Part shown: piece by piece, positions 15,109-21,247 of the stretch | Position numbering within the stretch: the first letter of the stretch is position 1 | Layout: every line of letters starts with the position of its first letter | From: Actinomycetota bacterium | GTDB taxonomy: Bacteria > Actinomycetota > Acidimicrobiia > Acidimicrobiales > Ilumatobacteraceae | Assembly (NCBI GenBank): GCA_009705865.1 | Contig: WLSJ01000004.1 | Span: 1-26,969 of the forward strand | DNA: 26,969 nt | Direction: 5' to 3' | Notes under the pieces: model-generated | The model's database searches: none | The model's input: the letters and a program-made list of their open reading frames with translations, nothing else | Told to the model about the DNA's origin: nothing | Position numbers and translations under genes: made by a program

Positions 15109-15834
15109 ATGAGCAACCAAGACGACAATCCGTTCTATTTCCGCCAACTCCTCAGTGGACGCGACTTTGGGGTCGACAACCCGATTGCTCATCAGATGGT
15201 CAATTTCGCCTATTTGATCGGAGATTCCACCACCAAAGAATGCTTAATGGTGGACCCGGCGTACGCGGTCGACGACCTTCTGGCAATTGCCGAAGCTGAC
15301 GGCATGACCGTGACAGGGGTTCTCGCAAGCCACTACCACCCTGATCATGTCGGAGGCTCAATGATGGGACACACCATCGAGGGCGTGTCTGCACTGCTTG
15401 AGCGTGTCAGTGTGCCGATTCATGTCAATACATTGGAAAAGCCATGGGTTTTGAAAACAACTGGAATTTCTGACACTGATGTTGTCGCACACGAAGCCGG
15501 CGACATCGTAACGGTCGGCAACGTGCAAGTGACATGCGTTCATACTCCTGGACACACTCCAGGCAGTCAGTGCTTCCTCACCAATGGCTGTCTCATATCG
15601 GGTGACACGCTGTTCCTTGACGGGTGCGGTCGTACAGACCTTCCAGGCTCAAATGTGTCAGACATGTACGACAGCCTTACGTTGTTGGCTTCACTACCTA
15701 ACGACACAGTGGTCTTGCCAGGGCATCAATACTCTGCTCCTTCTGCTGCTCGACTGTCAGACGTAAAAGAGCATAACTACGTGTTTAAACCGCGCACTCG
15801 TGAACAATGGCTCATGATGTTTGGTCACGATTAG
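15109..15834 (+). CDS. MBL-fold metallo-hydrolase, persulfide dioxygenase/glyoxalase II-like
   Basis: A 241-residue metallo-beta-lactamase-fold protein. Metal motifs: HYHPDH (75-80), HTPGHTPGS (His149), SGDTLF (Asp166) and PGHQY (His206). The segment DGCGRTDLPG (171-180) matches the GCGRTDFQ.G signature of ETHE1-type persulfide dioxygenases and related hydrolases better than glyoxalase II, which favours one iron and oxidation of glutathione or other thiol persulfides to sulfite. The protein also carries an N-terminal extension (FYFRQLLSG..F) common in actinobacterial homologues of uncertain activity. A sulfite-exporter-family gene ends on it tail to tail (4-bp overlap, TTAG), a context that suits sulfur metabolism. 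Fold is certain; reaction is inferred. Confidence 0.88.
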   Translation: MSNQDDNPFYFRQLLSGRDFGVDNPIAHQMVNFAYLIGDSTTKECLMVDPAYAVDDLLAIAEADGMTVTGVLASHYHPDHVGGSMMGHTIEGVSALLERVSVPIHVNTLEKPWVLKTTGISDTDVVAHEAGDIVTVGNVQVTCVHTPGHTPGSQCFLTNGCLISGDTLFLDGCGRTDLPGSNVSDMYDSLTLLASLPNDTVVLPGHQYSAPSAARLSDVKEHNYVFKPRTREQWLMMFGHD

Positions 15835-16562
15835 TTAGTAAAAGCTGAAACCACCACACTGATCGCCGACAAAAAGAGCAAAACAATCACCAAGGTATTA
15901 AACCGTTCTTGCGTGATATGACGACGAGATGCATAACCAAGAGCGATTGCGATTCCTAAGGACGGTAGCGCTACTGCGACTCCAGCCAAGTTGTGTGTAT
16001 TGACCTTTCCGGCAGTTATAAACATTGCTAACGCTCCGATATTGACTATCGCAAAAACCGTATTGATCGTGGCTCGGAAAGTTGCAGGCGACAAACGACG
16101 TGCTTGCATCAAAAAGACAAGAGGCGGACCATTTGTCGATGTGGAGGTCGAGAGAAATCCGCTGACCATGCCGAGCAACCAGTCGAAGTGGTGAGATTCA
16201 TCCCTTAATCGAAATCCGCGCATCAACAAAAGAGCAGCGGTGACGACAACAATTCCAAGAACCAATCGAAGACCGGTTTCAGAAACGAAAATAAATGCCA
16301 TCAGGCCAAAAGGCATTCCGGCATACGACGCGATAACCAAGCGAGTGGCGATTTTCCGGTCTACGTGCTTGCGATCAAGAACCGCCTGAGATGACGTAGA
16401 AATCGCGCCGATGATTGTGGCAACCACCACGGCATCTCGAGGACTAATCACCAACGTCATCAGAGGCACGGCCAAAAGGGAAAAACCAAAGCCCGAGAGG
16501 GATTGGGCAAATGAAGCAAACGCAATACAGCCTGCAATCCAGGCCAGGTCAGCTCCACTCAT
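15831..16562 (-). CDS. sulfite exporter TauE/SafE (TSUP) family permease
   Basis: A 243-residue integral membrane protein with about seven to eight hydrophobic helices. It shows the TSUP two-repeat layout: the N-terminal repeat has ASFAQSLSGFGFSLLAVPLM (G-G/F-G at the start of the helix pair), and the C-terminal repeat has MVSGFLSTSTSTNGPPLVFLM, the N/G-GPP-L signature. Members export sulfite, sulfoacetate or other organic anions, or take them up. The ATG at 16562 is supported by TAGGGT ending 7 nt upstream; longer frames to 16592 or 16631 add a Pro-rich non-membrane stretch. It faces the persulfide-dioxygenase-like gene and diverges from the catabolic operon by 110 bp, so either sulfite release or transport of a catabolic substrate could be its role. 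Confidence 0.88.
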   Translation of the reverse strand: MSGADLAWIAGCIAFASFAQSLSGFGFSLLAVPLMTLVISPRDAVVVATIIGAISTSSQAVLDRKHVDRKIATRLVIASYAGMPFGLMAFIFVSETGLRLVLGIVVVTAALLLMRGFRLRDESHHFDWLLGMVSGFLSTSTSTNGPPLVFLMQARRLSPATFRATINTVFAIVNIGALAMFITAGKVNTHNLAGVAVALPSLGIAIALGYASRRHITQERFNTLVIVLLFLSAISVVVSAFTN

Positions 16563-16569
16563 CGGAGCC

Positions 16570-16575
16570 ACCCTA
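16570..16575 (-). promoter_or_regulatory. putative -10 hexamer TAGGGT for the TSUP gene (leaderless)
   Basis: Minus-strand TAGGGT, spacer 7 nt, before the ATG at 16562. The overlapping AGGGTGG could instead act as a ribosome site; either reading supports this start. Confidence 0.45.
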
Positions 16576-16660
16576 GGCACTTCGGGTGCCATCAACTCGG
16601 TATTTGACGTCGTTGGGGGTGCTGGACCCAATCATTCAGCCTTTTGGTCTTTACATTTCG

Positions 16661-16666
16661 TACACT
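16661..16666 (+). promoter_or_regulatory. putative -10 hexamer TACACT for the catabolic operon (leaderless GTG)
   Basis: TACACT lies 6 nt before a GTG at 16673 that is in frame with the M20 gene. By the same rule as other genes here, this promoter would start the 6.8-kb operon. The 16576-16660 spacer shared with the TSUP gene shows no clear operator palindrome. Confidence 0.4.
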
Positions 16667-16672
16667 TTCAGA

Positions 16673-17932
16673 GTGCCTGCAATGACCGTCTCGACCTATC
16701 CAAGGATTAACGCTGATCGTCTCATGCGAAAAATCATGGACCTTGCCAGCATCGGCGCGATCGAGGGTGGAGGCTGCGCTCGGTTAGCTCTGACCGACGA
16801 TGACGCAGCAGGACGCGACCTCGTTGTTGCATGGATGAACGAACTGGGGCTCACGGTCACAACTGATGTCATTGGCAACGTCATAGGCACATGGCACATT
16901 GGAACAGGCGCATCAGTAATGACCGGTTCACACATTGACACTGTGCGAACAGGCGGTAAGTACGACGGCAACCTTGGCGTTTTAGCTGGTCTGGAAGTTA
17001 TTCAGACTTTGCAAGAAAACGGAATCGAACCTGAACGACCAATCAGTGTGGGTTTCTTCACCAATGAAGAAGGTTCGCGTTTTGCTCCAGACATGCTCGG
17101 CTCACTTGTGTATGTAGGTGGACTACCCGTCGAAGAAGCTCTTGACATTGTTGGCATTGACGGCGCTCGTGTCGGAGACGAATTGGAAAGAATCGGATAC
17201 AACGGCGCAACTCCGTGTCCTGGTTTTGCACCTCACTCATTCGTTGAACTGCATATTGAGCAGGGTCCTGTTCTTGAGCAAACAAATATGATCATCGGTG
17301 CAGTTACAGGCGTGCAAGGCATCAGTTGGCAAGAGGTCACTGTTCTTGGTCAGTCAAACCATGCGGGCACAACTCCGATGAACATGCGCAAAGATCCCGG
17401 TTATGTAGCTGCTGCTATTGCAGTTTTCCTGCGAGGCCTAGCGACACGGTATGGCGGTCATCAAGTATGCACAGTCGGAAAAATTGATCTTTTCCCGAAT
17501 CTCATCAACGTGATCCCAGCCAAGGCAGTCCTGACCGTAGATATCCGTAACACTGATGAACAAATCCTTCGTCAGGCTGAAAAAGAGTTTGCTGAGTACC
17601 TGATAGAAATCTCTCACAGTGAAGACGTTGTCGTTTCCACTAGGTATTTGGCTCGCTTCGAACCAGTTGAATTTAATGCAGACGTCGTTGACCTTATTTC
17701 CTCAGTAGCAAAGACTCACACACAGTCCGTCGTACACATGCCTAGCGGCGCAGGACATGACGCCCAGATGTTCGCGCGCGTATGTCCGTCCGCAATGATA
17801 TTTGTCCCCAGTGTCGAAGGAGTCAGTCATAACCCTTCAGAATTCACTTCAGCAGAAGACATCGCCCTAGGTACCAACATTCTCTTGCAAGTTCTGTGTG
17901 AGCTCGCAGCCACTAAGGAGTTCAGTCAATGA
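16673..17932 (+). CDS. M20-family Zn hydrolase: N-carbamoyl-amino acid hydrolase/allantoate amidohydrolase type
   Basis: A 419-residue M20 metallohydrolase of the hydantoinase/carbamoylase (hyuC/allC/beta-ureidopropionase) branch. Ligands and signatures: GSHIDTV (His87, Asp89), GGKYDGNLG (bridging Asp98), NEEGSRF (Glu132/133), ELHIEQGPVLE (His194), the dimerisation segment GQSNHAGTTPM and VSHNPSEF (His386). The HIEQGPVLE and SHNPxE motifs separate this branch from M20 peptidases. It hydrolyses a ureido C-N bond to release CO2 and ammonia. Substrates in the family include L-carbamoyl amino acids, allantoate, ureidoglycolate and N-carbamoyl-beta-alanine. The GTG start follows TACACT; an ATG at 16682 is the alternative. 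It is the first gene of the operon and overlaps the next by ATGA (17929-17932). Confidence 0.9.
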   Translation: MPAMTVSTYPRINADRLMRKIMDLASIGAIEGGGCARLALTDDDAAGRDLVVAWMNELGLTVTTDVIGNVIGTWHIGTGASVMTGSHIDTVRTGGKYDGNLGVLAGLEVIQTLQENGIEPERPISVGFFTNEEGSRFAPDMLGSLVYVGGLPVEEALDIVGIDGARVGDELERIGYNGATPCPGFAPHSFVELHIEQGPVLEQTNMIIGAVTGVQGISWQEVTVLGQSNHAGTTPMNMRKDPGYVAAAIAVFLRGLATRYGGHQVCTVGKIDLFPNLINVIPAKAVLTVDIRNTDEQILRQAEKEFAEYLIEISHSEDVVVSTRYLARFEPVEFNADVVDLISSVAKTHTQSVVHMPSGAGHDAQMFARVCPSAMIFVPSVEGVSHNPSEFTSAEDIALGTNILLQVLCELAATKEFSQ

Positions 17933-18852
17933 CACGCGTTATTACAATTGGTGCAGCTCAATTAGGCCCGATACAAAAACATCACGATCGACAATCTGTT
18001 GTTAAGCGCTTGATAGCACTGCTGCAGCAAGCCCATACCGCTGGCTGTGACCTCGTTGTTTTCCCAGAGTTGGCGCTCACTACATTCTTCCCTCGATGGT
18101 TTGTGGAAAATATCTCCGAGACCGATCACTATTACGAGACTCAAATGCCTTCGCCCGTTACAGCCCCGCTCTTCGACGAAGCAAAGCGACTCGGAATTGG
18201 TTTCTGTCTGGGATATGCCGAATTAACTCCAGAGGGGAAACGATTCAATACCCAAATTCTTGTCGAGAAAGACGGTTCGGTCGTTGCAAAGTACAGAAAA
18301 GTACACATCCCCGGTCATGAACACAATGAGCCGGACAGAGCTTTTCAGCACGCAGAGCGCTATTACTTCACTCCATCAAACGAAGGCTTTGGAGTGTGGA
18401 GCGCTTTTGGTTCAAAGGTCGGGATGATGATTTGTAACGACCGACGCTGGCCAGAGACGTATCGCGTCATGGGACTTCAAGGAGTTGAACTGATTCTCTG
18501 CGGATACAACACTCCGATCCATTACATTCCAGATCCGAGCCAAGACATTCTTCAAGGATTCCACAATGCTTTAGTCATGCAGTCTGGTGCGTACCAGAAC
18601 GGCACGTGGGTTGTCGGAGTCGCAAAAGCCGGTGTCGAAGAAGGTGTTGACTCGCTCGGTCAAAGCATGATTGTTGCACCTTCTGGCCAAATCGTTGCAC
18701 AGGCCCTGACAACGGATGACGAACTCATCGTGGCCCATTGCGACATGGATTGGTGCGAGAAATATACAAAAACATTGTTTGACTTTGATCGCTATCGTCG
18801 CCCCGAGGTGTACACAAGAATCACTTCTCAGCGTGGCGTGGAACTGAACTAG
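17929..18852 (+). CDS. carbon-nitrogen hydrolase, N-carbamoyl-D-amino acid hydrolase-like
   Basis: A 307-residue nitrilase-superfamily enzyme. The catalytic triad fits N-carbamoyl-D-amino acid amidohydrolase: Glu47 in FPELALTTFFPRW, Lys124 in KYRKVHIPGH and Cys169 in MMICNDRRWPE. The E-x-x-x-TTFFPRW and CNDRRWPE surroundings are hallmarks of D-carbamoylases (Agrobacterium-type, 304 residues, Glu47/Lys127/Cys172) and related beta-ureidopropionases. It hydrolyses a carbamoyl group to CO2, ammonia and an amine. Having this beside an unrelated M20 enzyme with the same type of chemistry suggests two ureido bonds, or two stereoisomers, to cleave in one pathway. The ATGA start overlap implies translational coupling. 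No hydantoinase/dihydropyrimidinase is in the window. Confidence 0.92.
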   Translation: MTRVITIGAAQLGPIQKHHDRQSVVKRLIALLQQAHTAGCDLVVFPELALTTFFPRWFVENISETDHYYETQMPSPVTAPLFDEAKRLGIGFCLGYAELTPEGKRFNTQILVEKDGSVVAKYRKVHIPGHEHNEPDRAFQHAERYYFTPSNEGFGVWSAFGSKVGMMICNDRRWPETYRVMGLQGVELILCGYNTPIHYIPDPSQDILQGFHNALVMQSGAYQNGTWVVGVAKAGVEEGVDSLGQSMIVAPSGQIVAQALTTDDELIVAHCDMDWCEKYTKTLFDFDRYRRPEVYTRITSQRGVELN

Positions 18853-18854
18853 CA

Positions 18855-19919
18855 ATGTCTTTTGAAACCCGAGCGATGGTTTGTGCACATCACCATTTGT
18901 ATTCATCGCTAGCGCGTGGAATGCCGGCTCCAAAGACCGCACCCGACTCTTTCATCTCTGTCTTGGAAAACATCTGGTGGAAACTGGATATGGCTCTTGA
19001 TTTAGAGACGTTGTATTGGTCCGCAGCCCTTGGTGCAGCTGAAGCACTCTGCAGTGGAACCACCGCGATCATTGACCATCATGAGTCACCCTTAGTAATT
19101 GACGGGAGTCTTGATGTCATCGCAGACGCCTGCGCAATGGTTGGCGTGAAGGCCAACTTGTCGTACGGAATTACTGATCGTTGGGACAATAATGCACTTC
19201 ATTCGCGCGTCAGTCCGTTGTCGCCGATGACTGACGCTGCTCAGCAAGGTCTACGTGAGAACGAAAGATTTCTAGCTAGTGGCGGAAGAGGCATGGTTGG
19301 CGTGCATGCAGCCTTCACGTGCAGTGATGAAACCCTTCATAGCGCGTCCGAACTTGCGAGAAAATTCGACACAGGCGTTCATATACATGTTGCTGAAGGA
19401 CCTGACGACAAAGATGCCGGGGCTCGCCTAGAGAAACTTGCAGACAAAAACTGGTTGCTTGTGCACGCTGTTCACCTTGACCGCCACCTTGAAGGCACGA
19501 TCGTGCACAATCCGCGTTCCAATATGAATAATGCAGTTGGTTACGCACACCCCACTCGATTTACAAACGACATTGCGTTAGGAACCGATGGGATCGGTGC
19601 TGACATGTTGGAAGAAGCAAGACTTGCCTATGTTCGATTGCGAGAATCAGACATATCAAGCACACCTGAAACTGTATGGGGTTGGTTGCACACATCTGAG
19701 AAATACTTTCCTGAAATCGTGAACGACACTGTGACATGGTCATATGACATGTCTGATAGTCCGTGGCATGCAGCTTTTACCCCTGGTATTCGTTGTGTAG
19801 ATGTTGTAGTTGCAGGCAACACAGTTGTTAAAGATGGCATACCAACTCAATTCGATATGGCCGAAATTCGTGCAAAGGCAGCACAGGCTGCAAAGAAACT
19901 TCACAAGAAACTTATCTAA
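18855..19919 (+). CDS. SsnA-like metal-dependent amidohydrolase lacking the N-terminal beta-sandwich
   Basis: A 354-residue protein of the cytosine-deaminase/chlorohydrolase/SsnA amidohydrolase branch. It begins almost at the first metal motif, CAHHHLYSSLARGMP (His12, His14), then VHAAFT, HIHVAEG (His178, Glu181), LLVHAVHL (His204/207) and ALGTDGIGAD (Asp245). The end, AFTPGIRCVDVVVAGNTVVKDG, is the C-terminal beta strand region. Relatives have about 440-460 residues, with roughly 60 residues of beta-sandwich before the first motif. These are absent, and the 2-bp gap to the previous gene leaves no room for them. Metal and catalytic residues are intact, so a deaminase or hydrolase of a ring C-N bond is likely. 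SsnA homologues accompany molybdenum hydroxylases in E. coli and clostridia, matching the next genes. Confidence 0.85.
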   Translation: MSFETRAMVCAHHHLYSSLARGMPAPKTAPDSFISVLENIWWKLDMALDLETLYWSAALGAAEALCSGTTAIIDHHESPLVIDGSLDVIADACAMVGVKANLSYGITDRWDNNALHSRVSPLSPMTDAAQQGLRENERFLASGGRGMVGVHAAFTCSDETLHSASELARKFDTGVHIHVAEGPDDKDAGARLEKLADKNWLLVHAVHLDRHLEGTIVHNPRSNMNNAVGYAHPTRFTNDIALGTDGIGADMLEEARLAYVRLRESDISSTPETVWGWLHTSEKYFPEIVNDTVTWSYDMSDSPWHAAFTPGIRCVDVVVAGNTVVKDGIPTQFDMAEIRAKAAQAAKKLHKKLI

Positions 19920-19928
19920 AAGGTACCG

Positions 19929-20762
19929 ATGCCAGTTTTTATCCCTTCATCACTCTCCGAAGCAACTTCCTTGCTTGCCGAACACCCGACTGCCCATTTG
20001 ATTACAGGTGGCACAGACTTTATGGTCGAAGTTAATTTCAACCATCGCCATCCTGAAACAGTTATTTCACTTCGCAAGATTCCAGACATGCAGCTATGGA
20101 ACATTGATAAGGCATCTGGCGTTGTCTTTATAGGTGCATCGGTTCCTTACGCCACGATGGAACAAGGAGAACTTGCTGATGCTCTACCAGCATTAGCGGA
20201 AGCTGCACGAACAGTCGGATCGCCACAGATTCGCGCTGCAGGTTCGATCGGCGGAAATCTCGGAACCTGCTCTCCTGCTGGTGACTCACTTCCGGTGCTT
20301 GCTGCACTGAACGCGTCAGTCCATCTCCGTTCATCTGACGCTGAGAGAACACTTCCATTTTCTGAATTCATGATTGGTCCGAAGCGAAACGCTAAGAAGC
20401 CTGACGAAGTTATTACGGGCGTCTCCATACCGATGACTAACGGATGGCAGGGTTACGCCAAAGTCGGTGTACGAAATGCCATGGTTATTTCAGTTGCATC
20501 TGTTTGCCTCGCTATTCATGACAAAACAGTGCGCGTTGCACTGGGCTCAGTTGGGCCCACAATTATTCGTTGTTCCGATGCTGAATCATGGATCAATTCT
20601 CAAGACATCACCGCCATTGATGATTCGGTTGCTGTTGAATTTGGCAATCGGGTCAGTCAAGAATCTCGTCCGATTGATGATCACCGATCAACCGCCGAAT
20701 ACCGCCGACATGCTGTTGGCGTTCTCGCTACCCGCCTGCTGCAAAGAGGAACAAACGCATGA
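19929..20762 (+). CDS. xanthine dehydrogenase family, FAD-binding subunit
   Basis: A 277-residue medium subunit of a molybdenum hydroxylase. FAD motifs: LITGGTDFMV (24-33) and IRAAGSIGGNLGTCSPAGDS (101-120), plus the C-terminal CO-dehydrogenase-flavoprotein domain with VRVALGSVGPT. It passes electrons from the 2Fe-2S clusters to NAD+ or another acceptor. The gene order FAD-FeS-Mo is that of coxMSL and many actinobacterial XDH operons. AAAAGG lies about 8 nt before the ATG, spanning the end of the amidohydrolase gene. It overlaps the next gene by ATGA (20759-20762). Confidence 0.94.
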   Translation: MPVFIPSSLSEATSLLAEHPTAHLITGGTDFMVEVNFNHRHPETVISLRKIPDMQLWNIDKASGVVFIGASVPYATMEQGELADALPALAEAARTVGSPQIRAAGSIGGNLGTCSPAGDSLPVLAALNASVHLRSSDAERTLPFSEFMIGPKRNAKKPDEVITGVSIPMTNGWQGYAKVGVRNAMVISVASVCLAIHDKTVRVALGSVGPTIIRCSDAESWINSQDITAIDDSVAVEFGNRVSQESRPIDDHRSTAEYRRHAVGVLATRLLQRGTNA

Positions 20763-21247
20763 GTCAACATGAGTACTACTCCCTCACCGTTAATGGTGAA
20801 CAACACCCAGTGCAAGATGCATGGATCGGTGAAAGCCTCCTGTATGTCTTGCGCGAGCGGCTCGGTTTGCCAGGTTCTAAAGGTGCTTGCGAACAGGGTG
20901 AATGCGGAAGCTGCACTGTCTACATCGACAATGCAGCAGTCTGCAGCTGTCTTGTCATGGCGGCAACTGCTGTCGGTTCACAAATTGCCACAGTTGAAGG
21001 ACTGAATACAGACGGTTCACTCACAGACGTTCAGCAGGCATTTGTCACTGAAGGTGCAGTGCAATGCGGGTTTTGTACACCAGGCCTAGTGATGGCAGTA
21101 CATCATCTCCTTGATCACAATGACTCTCCTAACGAGCAAGAAGTCAAGGAAGCCCTTTCAGGAAACATTTGTCGTTGTACTGGGTACGGACGAATCTTTG
21201 CAGCAGTCGAGTCTGTTATTTCTGTCCGAAAGAGTTCTGCATCATGA
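20759..21247 (+). CDS. xanthine dehydrogenase family, 2Fe-2S subunit
   Basis: A 162-residue small subunit with both clusters. The plant-ferredoxin-type cluster has Cys44, Cys49, Cys52 and Cys64 (GACEQGECGSC...), and the helical C-terminal cluster has Cys103, Cys106, Cys138 and Cys140 (QCGFCTPG, NICRCTGY). All eight ligands are present, and Cys62 is an extra residue next to a ligand. It relays electrons between the molybdopterin site and FAD. Start and stop both overlap neighbours through ATGA (20759-20762 and 21244-21247), giving tight translational coupling of the three subunits. Confidence 0.96.
   Translation: MSQHEYYSLTVNGEQHPVQDAWIGESLLYVLRERLGLPGSKGACEQGECGSCTVYIDNAAVCSCLVMAATAVGSQIATVEGLNTDGSLTDVQQAFVTEGAVQCGFCTPGLVMAVHHLLDHNDSPNEQEVKEALSGNICRCTGYGRIFAAVESVISVRKSSAS

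Noticed and set aside
16411..16710. Plus-strand open frame antisense to the TSUP permease
   Set aside because: Shadow of a membrane protein gene; low-complexity composition and no start signal.
18790..18855. Frameshift hiding the missing N-terminal domain of the SsnA-like amidohydrolase
   Set aside because: The preceding nitrilase gene is complete to its stop at 18852, and no beta-sandwich-like sequence appears in other frames upstream.
21169..21243. 25-residue extension of the Mo subunit
   Set aside because: It runs through the 2Fe-2S subunit gene in another frame; the ATGA overlap at 21244 gives a family-normal start.
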